NCBI GenBank assembly: GCA_963736695.1
Contig: CAVTPU010000004.1
Coordinates: forward strand, 806,001 to 870,000
Length of the DNA: 64,000 bases
Direction: 5' to 3'
Origin: CAVTPU01 sp963736695
GTDB taxonomy: Bacteria > Actinomycetota > Actinomycetes > Mycobacteriales > Micromonosporaceae
The stretch's first letter is position 1. Every line of letters starts with the position of its first letter. A program made the translations under genes and the position numbers. This document shows positions 52,722 through 62,219 of this stretch, piece after piece. Under the pieces are notes generated by a model. The model made no database searches, was not told where the DNA came from, and saw only the letters and a program-made list of their open reading frames with translations.

Positions 52722-53468
52722 ATGTCCAACGATCAGTTGTACGACACCATCGGAGCCACCTACACCCTGACGCGACGCACCGATCCACGCATCGCCGCGC
52801 AGATCTGGGATGCGCTCGGCGATGCGCGGACCGTGGTGAATGTCGGGGCGGGCACCGGATCCTACGAGCCCTCCGACCGCTACGTCCTCGCGGTCGAGCC
52901 GTCGGCGCTCATGCGTTCACAGCGCCGACCAGACGGGGCGCCGTGCCTGATCGGATCCGCCGAGAGCCTGCCGTTCGACGACCAGTCCTTCGACGCGGCG
53001 ATCGCCGTCGCCACCATCCATCATTGGCCGGACCCGATCGCCGGCCTGCGCGAGATGCGTCGTGTCGCCCGCCGCGTCGTGGTGTTCACACACGACAGCA
53101 GTGACGCCGGATGGCTTCACCGGTTCTGGCTCACCCGCGACTACCTTCCCGAAATCGCCGATCTCCTTGTCGGCAGGCCGGCGCTCTCCGAGTTGGCCGA
53201 CGCGATCGGAGCCCGGGTGGAGCCGGTGCCCATTCCGTGGGACTGCACCGACGGCTTCCTCGAGGCCCACTGGCGCCGCCCCGAGGCCTATCTGGACGAC
53301 AGTGTCCGTCGCGGGGTGTCGGTCTGGTCCAGGGTCGGGCCGGAGGTCGAGCAGCGGGTGGTGCGTAGCCTCCGCGATGACCTCGCATCCGGCCGGTGGG
53401 CCGAGCGAAACCGTGACCTCGTCGATCTCGACGCGGCGGAGCTCGGTCTTCGCCTGCTTATCGCCTGA
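52722..53468 (+). CDS. class I SAM-dependent methyltransferase
   Basis: 248 residues. Motif I TVVNVGAGTGSYEP, acidic loop AVEPSALMRSQ, SAESLPFDDQSFDAAIAVATIHHWPDPIAGLREMRRVAR (post I and IV). Similar to the UbiE/Methyltransf_11 group with a C-terminal ~90-residue lid (ALSELADAIGARVEPVPIPWDCTDGFLEAHWRRPEAYLDD). Acceptor unknown. Confidence 0.9.
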   Translation: MSNDQLYDTIGATYTLTRRTDPRIAAQIWDALGDARTVVNVGAGTGSYEPSDRYVLAVEPSALMRSQRRPDGAPCLIGSAESLPFDDQSFDAAIAVATIHHWPDPIAGLREMRRVARRVVVFTHDSSDAGWLHRFWLTRDYLPEIADLLVGRPALSELADAIGARVEPVPIPWDCTDGFLEAHWRRPEAYLDDSVRRGVSVWSRVGPEVEQRVVRSLRDDLASGRWAERNRDLVDLDAAELGLRLLIA

Positions 53469-53554
53469 ACCCGCGCAGATCAACGCCAAGTCAACACCCA
53501 CTTTGTGTACGCCCGCGTGGGCGCACACGGCGCGAAAACGAAGCCTGTCCCTGA

Positions 53555-56281
53555 TCAGGGTTGTGAGTGGGTGGCGAGGGCACGCAGCTGTTTCCGATCA
53601 CTCGGAAGACCGTTGTCCGTGAGCACCTCAGACAGATTTGCGTTGAAAAGCCACGCATTGGGGCTGTCCGCGATGGCCCCGACAACCGTTCGCTGCGCTT
53701 GCGTGAACGGTCGACTCTCCTTGTGCGCTTCATCAGGAAAGACGATGTCGAGAAGGGCTGAGGCGACGGATATCGCGTTGATGGGGTCGACGTCTTCGAG
53801 TGCCTGGCACAACTGGGGAAGGATCGGCGTCGCATAACTCAACGGAACCTCCCGCAGACAGCCGATGGCGTCGGTTATTGCACTGCCCGATCCGAGGTAA
53901 AGGCAGTCGAAGCCTTCTGGGTCGAATCGACCGTGAAGAACGTCCAACACGACGGACACGGCACAGTCGATCGGTTCCAGACCGGACCTGAGCCAGGTCA
54001 GAGCCGCGCAGAACCGAATCAGTGGATCGGCATCGGAGGAAATCATGGGGTTCAGCGAATTGATTAGTTCGGGGTCGTCGCCCCAACGGTTGGGGTCGGC
54101 GACAGCGAGGAGCGCGGCTCGACAGGCCAGACTGAGAACAACTCCGGCACGCAGGTGCCGGCTGGGCTCGTTCGCAGCGGCGGCGAGTTCGGCAGCCCGT
54201 GCGACGTCGTCAACGACGAGGGCGCGCAACACCTGGGCGCCACCACGAACGGCCTCGTTGTCGTCACTGGACAAACTGATCCATAGGTCGGCGCTGGAAT
54301 TGATCGCCGCGTATATCTCGTAGTAGGCGGGTTCGGTGTCATTACGTCGATAGTGCTTGGCCGCTTTCGACTTATTCGGGGGTGTGCTCGCGTAAAGACG
54401 AAGGAGGAATGATGCGGCGCTGAACTCTCCGTTGCGGGTGGCGATGTCGCAGATGAGTTGCAGCACGCCGGCGAGCGAGTCCCGATCGTCAATAACCGCG
54501 CAGGCGGCGGTCATGAACCGCACCGCTGGTCCGGCGATGTCAGAGATCGTGTGCTGGTGCAGGGTCTCGACCTCGATTCGATCCAATGCGATGCGCACGG
54601 CGGTGGGGTCGGGAACAACCAGACCATGCAGGAAGAAGGGAATCATTGTGGTGTCAACGAACCCCCATCCCTCCAGCTTGCCCCAGGGCACGGCGTCCAT
54701 CTCCGCAAGGACGGCCGGTCGTGGAGTGCGGCGCCATAGTTCCACCGCCGCCGCCATCGCCCCGAGGTCCCCGTTGCGTTGCAGGTCGAGCTTTTTGAGC
54801 GACACGGTCGCCCGCTCGTTGCCGTCCGAGCCGAACAACCGCCACTTCTTGACTGGACCCCCATCTCCAGCCCGCACATAACCGAGGGCGGTCGTTGCAC
54901 CGTCCTGGTTCAACGCTCGCCAGAGTTCAACCTTGAGGTCGCCCTTGTTTTTGCGGCGCAGCGGCTCGGAGACCGGCGTCACTTCGGCGGTGAGAGTTTC
55001 ATTTTGGTCGAACCATCGTTCGATGATGAGCTGACCCGCGTGGGTGATGCGTTCCATCATCACGCCGCCAGTGTGGTCGAAGAAGGAACGATAGACCTGC
55101 TGGCCGTCGCCACACTGCTCGGTCTCCGCCTCCAACCAACCAAGGTCATAGGTGCGGCGCAGTGTCTCGACGCCGTCCGGGCCGAAGTGAAATTCCCGAT
55201 ATGGGGTGTCGCCGCTGAGCATCTCGTGACGTTCGCGGAGCCGGCCGTCAACGAAGACAGCGCGAACCGCTTCCGGATCGAAGTCGGACCCGGAAGCCTT
55301 CCACAGTCGCCAAGTTCCAGCCGCCGCGCCGGTCGCATCGACATCGCCGCAGATCCAGAAGCCGGAACCGAGCCCGCCCACCCAGACCGCGTCCGCCGGC
55401 ACTGTGTCAGGCCGTTCGGGTTCCGCCCGGCCCGGACTTGGCGCGCCAGACGGCAGGGTTGTTACGTCAACGGTCCGGCCGCATTCGCGCAGAAATCCCG
55501 ACACCTGCTCATAGGCAGCGTGCAGGGTCGTCGCAGCGTGGCGGCCGTGGCCGGCGGCGAGCAGGTTTCGCACCGCTTCGGTGTCGCCGGCCTTAGCGGC
55601 AGCGATCAGTGGGTCGCCGAACCGATTCTCTCCGTCACGCAGGTCGTAGGCGGCCGACTGCTCGCCCTTGTAGTCCCAGCGGACCAACACTCCGGATGGG
55701 TCATAGAAGTGGAAGAGGCCGAGCCCGCGTCCGGCCGATGCGCCGCTGGCTACCCACCGGCCGTCGCGCCACAGCCTGATTGAGGAGTTGAACTGCGCCG
55801 TGGGTGACAGTCCCAAGGGCCGGGTGGGCACCGGTTTGCCGTGCGAGTCGAGCTCGGTGCCGTCGGCGGAATGAAACAGTTGAGTGGTGCAGACGTATGC
55901 GTCGTCGACTCGGCTGCCGTCGAAGCGGAACTCCAGTTTCTGTATGGACGTGGCAAGTCCCGCGAAGGCGCCCTCGTCCGAGGATCCCTGTTGACGGTAG
56001 TGCACATCACAAACGAGGTGGCCATCGCGGAACACATACACGCGGGCCAGAGAACCATCGGTGTGGTAATAACGCCGCTCGCCGTTGAGTGTCTGGTCGC
56101 GAAAGTATGCGTTGCTGGTGAAGGTGGCGTCACCGGAGAATGTGCCGTCCGGACGCCAGAACCGCCAGTCACCGATGATGCCGTCACCTTCGCGGCGACC
56201 ATGACCCCACTCGCCCCAGCTATCGCCGAGCCAGATCGCGTCCGCTGGCACCCCATGTGGCCGAAGTCGGTCATCCGCCAT
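53555..56281 (-). CDS. 908-residue YwqK-like plus HEAT-like protein
   Basis: Start ATG at 56281. Residues ~10-110 and ~275-430 carry MORN/YwqK-like repeats (GIIGDWRFWRPDGTFSGDATF, NGERRYYHTDGSLARVYVF, GTWRLWKASGSDFDP). Between them is an ankyrin-like pair (DPLIAAAKAGDTEAVRNLLAAGHGRHAATTLHAAYEQ). Residues ~500-900 are alpha-helical, HEAT-like (DNEAVRGGAQVLRALVVDDVARAAELAAAANEP, DADPLIRFCAALTWLRSG). It resembles proteins associated with toxin neutralisation or host interaction. No enzymatic motif. Convergent with the methyltransferase gene. Confidence 0.65.
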   Translation of the reverse strand: MADDRLRPHGVPADAIWLGDSWGEWGHGRREGDGIIGDWRFWRPDGTFSGDATFTSNAYFRDQTLNGERRYYHTDGSLARVYVFRDGHLVCDVHYRQQGSSDEGAFAGLATSIQKLEFRFDGSRVDDAYVCTTQLFHSADGTELDSHGKPVPTRPLGLSPTAQFNSSIRLWRDGRWVASGASAGRGLGLFHFYDPSGVLVRWDYKGEQSAAYDLRDGENRFGDPLIAAAKAGDTEAVRNLLAAGHGRHAATTLHAAYEQVSGFLRECGRTVDVTTLPSGAPSPGRAEPERPDTVPADAVWVGGLGSGFWICGDVDATGAAAGTWRLWKASGSDFDPEAVRAVFVDGRLRERHEMLSGDTPYREFHFGPDGVETLRRTYDLGWLEAETEQCGDGQQVYRSFFDHTGGVMMERITHAGQLIIERWFDQNETLTAEVTPVSEPLRRKNKGDLKVELWRALNQDGATTALGYVRAGDGGPVKKWRLFGSDGNERATVSLKKLDLQRNGDLGAMAAAVELWRRTPRPAVLAEMDAVPWGKLEGWGFVDTTMIPFFLHGLVVPDPTAVRIALDRIEVETLHQHTISDIAGPAVRFMTAACAVIDDRDSLAGVLQLICDIATRNGEFSAASFLLRLYASTPPNKSKAAKHYRRNDTEPAYYEIYAAINSSADLWISLSSDDNEAVRGGAQVLRALVVDDVARAAELAAAANEPSRHLRAGVVLSLACRAALLAVADPNRWGDDPELINSLNPMISSDADPLIRFCAALTWLRSGLEPIDCAVSVVLDVLHGRFDPEGFDCLYLGSGSAITDAIGCLREVPLSYATPILPQLCQALEDVDPINAISVASALLDIVFPDEAHKESRPFTQAQRTVVGAIADSPNAWLFNANLSEVLTDNGLPSDRKQLRALATHSQP

Positions 56282-56320
56282 CGTCGTCTCCTCACCTTGG
56301 CATGCCGCTGACCGCAGACA

Positions 56321-57070
56321 CTACCCAGACTCCCCGACAAGACCATTGTCGGTCTTCAGTTCGAGGTATTCGGCGAGCCGTGCGGCACCGGTGAGCATGG
56401 CTCGGCCGCGTGCGGTGAGCCGATCACGCCAGTCGCGCAGCGAGGCGGCGACCGCTTCGGTGCCGCCGGCGTCACGGACGTGGTGCAGCACGTCGGCGAT
56501 GTGGTCGAGCCGGTGTCCGCCGCGGCGCAGCAGGTGCGCGAGTTCGGCGTCGCGAATGTCGTCTGGTGAATAGACGCGATAGCGGGTTGCGGGATCACGC
56601 GCCGGTTGCAGGAGTCCGGCTCGTTCCCACTTGCGCAGGGTCGCCGGTCGGACGTCGAGTCGGCGCGCGAGGGTGCCGATCGAAACGGCACGGCGGGTGG
56701 GCGGCTCGCGTCGCGTTCCGGCGAGGACTGCGACCGCTTTCTCGACCGCGTCAAGGGTCTCTCGGTCGCGTTGCAGCAGAGCGTGACTGTGGTCGATCGC
56801 CCGCAGCGCCACGTCGATCGACCCTCGGTTGACGGCCCGCATGATCTCGCCGCTCGCCGCATAGCCGTGCGCCGAAATCAGCGCCATGTAGGCGCTCAGT
56901 GCCTTGGCGTGCACCTCGGTGAACTGACGATAGCCGGTTGGGCTGCGCTCGGCCGGCGGCAGGACGCCGTCTCGCTCGTAGTTGCGCACGGCCTGCGCCG
57001 ACAGGCCGTGCGCGCGTGCGAGGTCGACTGGTCGGCGTACCCTTGGGTTTGAAGGTTTTGTGGTTGTCAT
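56321..57070 (-). CDS. TioE-like MerR family regulator (double HTH)
   Basis: 249 residues from the ATG at 57070. It has two MerR-type DNA-binding modules: RPVDLARAHGLSAQAVRNYERDGVLPPAERSPTGYRQFTEV near the N-terminus and AVSIGTLARRLDVRPATLRKWERAGLLQPARDPATRYRVYSPDDIRDAEL in the second half, matching the TioE family. Divergent from the erythromycin esterase-type gene with a promoter dyad between them, so it very likely controls it. Confidence 0.9.
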   Translation of the reverse strand: MTTTKPSNPRVRRPVDLARAHGLSAQAVRNYERDGVLPPAERSPTGYRQFTEVHAKALSAYMALISAHGYAASGEIMRAVNRGSIDVALRAIDHSHALLQRDRETLDAVEKAVAVLAGTRREPPTRRAVSIGTLARRLDVRPATLRKWERAGLLQPARDPATRYRVYSPDDIRDAELAHLLRRGGHRLDHIADVLHHVRDAGGTEAVAASLRDWRDRLTARGRAMLTGAARLAEYLELKTDNGLVGESG

Positions 57071-57081
57071 CCCGCTCTTCG

Positions 57082-57116
57082 CTTTAAGAAGTCTCAACCG
57101 GTGGTTCAACGATACA
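57082..57116 (+). promoter_or_regulatory. divergent promoter/operator between TioE-like gene and esterase
   Basis: AACC-GGT-GGTT imperfect dyad (57096-57106) followed by -10 GATACA (57111-57116), which is about 10 bp before a GTG at 57126. Geometry suits a MerR-type regulated, leaderless start. Confidence 0.6.
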
Positions 57117-57162
57117 GTCGAGGGGGTGACTTCCTCTCTGAACCTCCATCGACCTGTTCGCC

Positions 57163-58743
57163 GTGCCGCCGACTGTGCTCGCGTTCGGCGAGCCCACACA
57201 TGGCGAGTCGGCCTTTCTTCAGATGCGCAATGAGGCGTTCGCGTCGCTGGCCGAGCACGGCTATCGGTCGATCGCCCTGGAGAGCGACCAGTCCGCCGGG
57301 CTGATCGCCGACGAGTATGTTCAAGGCTCCACCACCGTGACGCTCGACCGCGCGCTCGCCGAGGGCTTCAGCCACGAATTCGGCGCCGCCCCCGCCAACC
57401 GCGATCTGCTGCTGTGGATGCGCGAGCACAACGCCGGGCGGCCGGCGGCCGAGCGCCTGACGTTTTACGGTTTCGACGCTCCACTGGAGATGGCAAGCGT
57501 TGCGAGTCCGCGGCGCCACCTCGCCCAGGTCTGCGCGTTCCTCGGCTCCGACCAATCGGCAGAGATCGATGATCTGGTCGGCGACGAAGCACAGTGGAGT
57601 GACTCGGCCGCGATCTGGGAGCCGGGGAGGTCGATCGGACGTTCAGCCGACGCTCAGCGGCTGCGGGTGATCGCCGACGATCTGCTGACCGAGCTCTATC
57701 TGCAGGCACCGCGACGACCCGAGGGGTGGTGGGCGGCGAACGTGGCGGCGAGGGCTGCGGTCGCACTGCTGCGCTATCACGCCGAGGCTGCCGCACCACG
57801 CCCGCAGGAGGAACGCTTCGCGCGCCTGTCCGGGGTCCGCGACGCACTCATGGCCGAGAACCTGTTCGCGATCCGTTCGGCCGAGGCGCACCGCGGACCG
57901 ACGCTGGTCTTCGCGCACAACCTGCACCTTCACCGCCACGCGAGCACGATGACGATGGCCGGAACGGAGCTGTCATGGTTCAGCGCTGGTGCGATCGTCG
58001 GATCTCGGCTCGGCGACCGATATGCGGTGATCGCCGGCAGCCTGGGAGCGAGCCCCGCGCTCGGCATCGAGGCGCCAGCCCCGTCAACGTACGAAGGAAG
58101 AATTCAACAACAAGGTCAACTTCCCCGATACCTCCGTACGTCCGAAGTGGAGCCGGCCGAGAGCAGAGCCCACGATTACCGCTATTTCCCGTTGGACCAG
58201 GCCACGCTCGAGCACGCTGACGCGGTGCTTCACATCCCCACCGGCACTGGCCCTGCCATGCTCGCCGATCGGATTTGCGAGTTGACCGGCGTCGAACAGC
58301 TCGTGGCGAGTGCGGAGAACGGCGCACCGGAGGCCGCGTGGGGTGACCGGTTCTTCTACATTGGACCGGATCGGCGCCGGCCGTTCGCCACGATCGTCGA
58401 GCACGATGTGCCGGGCTTCGATGAGGACTCCCAACTCGACCGTCCCGGCGTTTTCCGGCTCAACCTGCACGTGGGCCGAGCCGAGTTCGAGAAGCTGTTC
58501 GGCTTTGCTCCTAAGGACTTCGAGGAGCACCGCGACGAGTTCGACTTCGCCCGGCTGGACACGTTCGTGCCTCATCCGGGCTATGCACTGCACGGCTTCG
58601 CCAGCGTTGTCATGCCCGGCCCGCAGATGCTGCCCGAGATCGACCGGCTGCTCGGGATCGCCCACGCCCGAGCAGCCGCCCATCATGAACGCGCGCCGCG
58701 CCGGGCTGCCGACGTCCCAACTGGCGACGTGTCCGCTGGTTAG
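57163..58743 (+). CDS. erythromycin esterase family protein fused to a DUF6194-like domain
   Basis: 526 residues from the GTG at 57163. N-terminal erythromycin esterase fold (~1-340): VLAFGEPTHGESAFLQ (active-site GxPTHGE), RSIALESDQSAG, LTFYGFDAPL and LVFAHNLHLHRHAST (HNxHxxR). C-terminal ~170 residues (VEQLVASAENGAPEAAWGDRFFYI, RPFATIVEHDVPGFDEDSQLDRPGVFRLNLHVGR, HPGYALHGFASVVMPGP) form a DUF6194-type domain. A GTG at 57126 in another frame starts VTSSLN; removing one base near 57145 would join it as ...SLNSIDLFAVPPTVLAF. So the annotated start may be a frameshift artefact. Members hydrolyse macrolide lactones or other esters. Confidence 0.82.
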   Translation: MPPTVLAFGEPTHGESAFLQMRNEAFASLAEHGYRSIALESDQSAGLIADEYVQGSTTVTLDRALAEGFSHEFGAAPANRDLLLWMREHNAGRPAAERLTFYGFDAPLEMASVASPRRHLAQVCAFLGSDQSAEIDDLVGDEAQWSDSAAIWEPGRSIGRSADAQRLRVIADDLLTELYLQAPRRPEGWWAANVAARAAVALLRYHAEAAAPRPQEERFARLSGVRDALMAENLFAIRSAEAHRGPTLVFAHNLHLHRHASTMTMAGTELSWFSAGAIVGSRLGDRYAVIAGSLGASPALGIEAPAPSTYEGRIQQQGQLPRYLRTSEVEPAESRAHDYRYFPLDQATLEHADAVLHIPTGTGPAMLADRICELTGVEQLVASAENGAPEAAWGDRFFYIGPDRRRPFATIVEHDVPGFDEDSQLDRPGVFRLNLHVGRAEFEKLFGFAPKDFEEHRDEFDFARLDTFVPHPGYALHGFASVVMPGPQMLPEIDRLLGIAHARAAAHHERAPRRAADVPTGDVSAG

Positions 58744-58757
58744 ACCGCCTTTCGCCA

Positions 58758-58807
58758 TGATCGTGGGCGGCAATACCGATTGTTGCCGGTGCTATCGCCC
58801 ACGATCA
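58758..58807. terminator. long inverted repeat, bidirectional terminator-like
   Basis: Perfect 12-bp arms (TGATCGTGGGCG at 58758-58769 and its complement at 58796-58807) with an inner GGCAA/TTGCC pair. Lies between two convergent genes, 15 bp after the esterase stop. Confidence 0.7.
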
Positions 58808-58932
58808 CGACGGGTGCCGGGGTTCGCCGCGCGCATGGGAGAAGTGGAGAGCGGAGAACACCCGGCTTCCAGCCGCCCTCGCACACGCGGCGATCGCTAG
58901 GCTGCTGCTGGTCACTGTAGACATGCCATCGG

Positions 58933-59960
58933 CTATCGCACACCGTCCGGAAGCTCCCACAGTCGCCATCCTGGCCCGCCGAGGGTGACCCACCGGCCCG
59001 GTCGCGCGGCGGGAACTAGCTGCTCGCGCCACCCCTCAACGCCATAGTCGATCACGTGCAGAAGACTCAAGTCGTTGGCGGAGACCAGAAGATGCTCCGA
59101 GGGACCCCATTCGTCGAACCCGACGCTGACCACCAAGGCGTCGGTGGTGACGAACGTCGCACCCCCGCGAGTAAACCCGTATAAGTCTTCGTCTTCGCCC
59201 TTCATCCCGTCATATCCGATGACCTCTGCTGCCTCAACCACCAATTTGTCATCGCCGAATCGGCGAACCTCGACAGCAGATTTGGTGAGGGGTGTTGTCA
59301 CATAGAACCCGCCGTTGGCCGTCACGTCGCGGAGAGTTTCGCCGGGAGTGGTTCTCACCACGATGGACTGTCCGTTGAACTCGGCCCAGACGCTGACCAC
59401 GTTGTCGGGATCCATTCTCACCACAAGGCCGACGTGGTCGCCGATCGGGTGCGGCAAGAAATTCGCGAGCCCACCATCCGTGTGGAGTCTCGCGCGCGAG
59501 AGTTCCGTGTTTGTGTAGGCACGTCAAAGACAGTCAGCCTGTCAAGGATCTCCGACTTACATCGGACGCCCGGACTGTAGAGCCACAGTAACCCGCAACC
59601 ATCAAACTCCACCGCTGGGCTGTCAAGCGAACCTGTCCGCCCCGGATAAACCTGAGAAGGATAGTGCCACCACCTTCGCACCACGCCATGGCGGTCAGTG
59701 ACCACCAGATCATCCAATCCCGCGAACGCGAAGTCGAACCCATCCGGTGACATGGCGACGGCGACCATACCCTCGAGAGTCGGCACGGCGATTTCCCTCG
59801 TACGCCGAAAGTTCTCATCCAACACTGTGAGGCACCCTTCCTCGTTGTCGAGCCAAAGCCAGCCGCCATAGGTCGGCGTCATCCATCCCGGCCGTCGAGG
59901 GATGAACTCACTCACGAGTTTTGGTCGCACGGGCCGAAGCCTACCGAGCCCCACCGACAT
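58933..59960 (-). pseudogene. hypothetical beta-propeller-like protein with a frameshift
   Basis: Starts MSVGLGRLRPVRPKL at 59960 with PTYGGWLWLDNEEGCLTVLDENF, AVAMSPDGFDFAFAGLDDLVV and ILDRLTVFDVPT, then the frame changes near 59519. The continuation in the next frame reads TELSRARLHTDGGLANFLPHPIGDHVGLVVRMDPDN and runs to the WRLWELPDGVR end. The joined product (about 340 residues) has repeats typical of a propeller. Either a recent pseudogene or a base-call error. Confidence 0.7.
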
Positions 59961-60009
59961 CGCATTTCCTGGACGCACGCCCACAATGCCTGGCACCGAG
60001 CCGGCGAAC

Positions 60010-60570
60010 TCAACCGACGGGTGCGCCGAACCAGCGGGGCAACCGTTCGAGCAGTTTCTCCTGATCGTCGCCGACCCACGCCACGTGACCGTCGGGTCGC
60101 AGAAGTACCGCGGGCACGTCCAGTTCCTCGCTGACGTCGGCGACGTAGTCGACCCGATCCGCCCACCCCGCAACCGAAAGTCGACCGGTCTGGTCGAGCA
60201 GCAGCCCCCGTCCGTCGCGCATCAGCCCATAGAGGTGGCCCCGCGTGAGCTCGACGTCGCGCAGCCGCCGGCCGAGCAGCTCATGCTCCTCGCCCAAGTC
60301 GTAGCGAACCCCGATCGCGGTGATCTTCTCGATCAGATACCTGTTCACCTCGTCGAAGTCCATCAGTTCCGCCAGCAGCCGACGCACCGCTTGGGGACCG
60401 GGCTCGGTGGAGACCAGTTCCATCGGCCACCCCCTCGGCGGGCACGACGACGCGGTAGGCGCCCTCGCCGAACGGCATGACGCCGAACCGTTTTTCGGTT
60501 TTCCGGACTTCGGCGACCACGGCGGCCACCGTCTCCGGCGGCGCAGTTACCGCCATCTCCCCCAGCAGCG
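60010..60570 (-). pseudogene. FAD-dependent aromatic monooxygenase remnant
   Basis: Two pieces of a PheA/TfdB-like or tetracycline-type hydroxylase. One frame gives FGVMPFGEGAYRVVVPAEGV (middle part); another (137 residues from 60423) gives LMDFDEVNRYLIEKITAIGVRYDLGEEHELLG, then DQTGRLSVAGWADRVDYVAD and VPAVLLRPDGHVAWVGDD, the C-terminal thioredoxin-like domain. The FAD GxGxxG domain and most of the catalytic body are deleted. Confidence 0.8.
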
Positions 60571-60741
60571 TCTCGACCCTGGACGGCTCGCCGGGAGAGT
60601 CCGATCCAGGGTGCCCATGATCGAGTAAAGTGCCGGCCACACCGCCGGATCGGTGTTGACCACGGACGTGAAAGGTTCCGTGTCGATGGACCTGTAGAGC
60701 CAGTCCGATAGGACCAGCGCCTCGTCGTGACTGAAGACCAC
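60547..60741 (-). CDS. small protein, possibly truncated at its C-terminus
   Basis: 64 residues: MVFSHDEALVLSDWLYRSIDTEPFTSVVNTDPAVWPALYSIMGTLDRTL, a pattern (EALVLSDWL...AVWxPLyrI) of a small conserved actinobacterial family usually 15-30 residues longer. The last dozen residues run into the monooxygenase remnant, so the deletion may have clipped it. Confidence 0.55.
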   Translation of the reverse strand: MVFSHDEALVLSDWLYRSIDTEPFTSVVNTDPAVWPALYSIMGTLDRTLPASRPGSRRCWGRWR

Positions 60742-60823
60742 CGTGACATCTGAGCCGATCAGGTTATGGCCGGGCCACTACCGAGCGAAAACCCCATGCT
60801 CGTGCAGCCGCCGTAGGTCGACG

Positions 60824-62125
60824 TCACAGTCGGCCGGCCGCCACGGCCCGGATCGCGGCTGCGCCTGCGGGCGGCGGCACCGTCACACACGCCTGCGATG
60901 CCAGATCACATGACAGCACCCGTACTTGCTGATATCGGTCGACTTTGCTGTCGTCGGCACTGCCTGCCACCCAGTTATCAATGACCGCTGCAACGACCAT
61001 GCGGTCGCCGACCTCGTCGATGATGTCGAGTTTGGCGTTTTTAGTGCTGGCCGGCAACGCGACGTGCGTAAGCTGACCGGTCCGCCCCGCCCGAAGATCG
61101 TCCAGCGTGATGCTCACCAGTTCGCCAGCGGCTTCTGGCGTGCGTTTGATCGCGACCAGTCGAGTGCCGTCCGGGGAGAGCCGAAAGTCGTATGAGTTTG
61201 ACAACGCGGCACCGCCGATGGTTGCCACTCGCGCGGGGTCCCGAACCGGGGCGAGCATCAGTGAGTCGTCCCGGCGTTGCAGCAGCAGGATCTGGGCCGT
61301 GCGCTTGTCCACGTCCCGAATGAGCTTGTCCGGCAGTCGAACAGTGTCTCCGGTGCAGGCGTTCCACGCCACGGCGCCCGAGAATGCCTCGCTGTCGCCG
61401 ATCGGCCCAGAATTAAACAGGACCCGGTCCCCGACGATCCAGGCTCGATTCTTGAACAAGAGACCGTCTTGATTGTTTGACATCGAGCCGACAAGGGTGA
61501 GATCGGGCAACGAGCGGACCTCAAGCCACGAGCCATCGCCTGCGGCAGAGACCACTGCGGTGACCACCGACGTGCCGCCGAGCGAGACGTCGAGCACGTT
61601 GATCGAAGTCCTGGAGGCGAAGGAATGATTAGCACTTGGGAGACCGGTGGCCGGCGCGTAGGTTTGACCGCGAGAGAGTTGAACCTGGGCCGCGAGTTCA
61701 ACCACCGTCGCACTGCCGTCTCCGGTGGGTCGGACCACCCAGTGCCGGAGCCTATCCGGAGCCCGGCCGTTGGTGGTGGCCAGCCACCCGCCTCGTATCT
61801 TGGTCAGGTTTAGCGCGACCTGCTCATCCGGGAACGGCACGCGTAGTTGGCCGCCGGCCGCCGGATAGATAACGTTACGGTCGTCGATGAGGTCAACCGC
61901 AGATCCCGCGACCGGGTCGGTTCCATGGCCGGGCGTTGATTGATGCGCAGCGTCCGACGTCGTGCCGATCAAGGGTGAGGAGTCCGGCACCGATCCGGCT
62001 CGGAGCGACTCTGTGCACGCGTCACGCGGTCCGACGCCAGCACCGCCACCAGGACTGTCGCAGGCGGCGAGCCCAACCATCAATGCTCCGGCCAACGTCG
62101 CCCTAGTCATTCGCGCCAAAACCAT
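60824..62125 (-). CDS. lipoprotein, beta-propeller-like
   Basis: 433 residues from the ATG at 62125 (MVLARMTRATLAG). The signal peptide ends in the lipobox VGLAAC/DS, so the mature N-terminus is lipid-anchored outside the cell. The body has WD/PD40-like strands (LLFKNRAWIVGDRVLFNSG, YDFRLSPDGTRLVAIKRTPEAAGELVSITLDDLRAG, DEVGDRMVVAAVIDNW). Cys pairs (NACTGD, SCDLASQACVT) may form disulfides. Function unknown; not recognised beyond the fold. Confidence 0.85.
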   Translation of the reverse strand: MVLARMTRATLAGALMVGLAACDSPGGGAGVGPRDACTESLRAGSVPDSSPLIGTTSDAAHQSTPGHGTDPVAGSAVDLIDDRNVIYPAAGGQLRVPFPDEQVALNLTKIRGGWLATTNGRAPDRLRHWVVRPTGDGSATVVELAAQVQLSRGQTYAPATGLPSANHSFASRTSINVLDVSLGGTSVVTAVVSAAGDGSWLEVRSLPDLTLVGSMSNNQDGLLFKNRAWIVGDRVLFNSGPIGDSEAFSGAVAWNACTGDTVRLPDKLIRDVDKRTAQILLLQRRDDSLMLAPVRDPARVATIGGAALSNSYDFRLSPDGTRLVAIKRTPEAAGELVSITLDDLRAGRTGQLTHVALPASTKNAKLDIIDEVGDRMVVAAVIDNWVAGSADDSKVDRYQQVRVLSCDLASQACVTVPPPAGAAAIRAVAAGRL

Positions 62126-62219
62126 CGTGCCAACTCCTCGCGACCAGTCGCTCAAATATGACATCAACTATCATATATCACTGGCTGATCGACGGTCGCG
62201 CGCGCCAAATCGACTGGGC

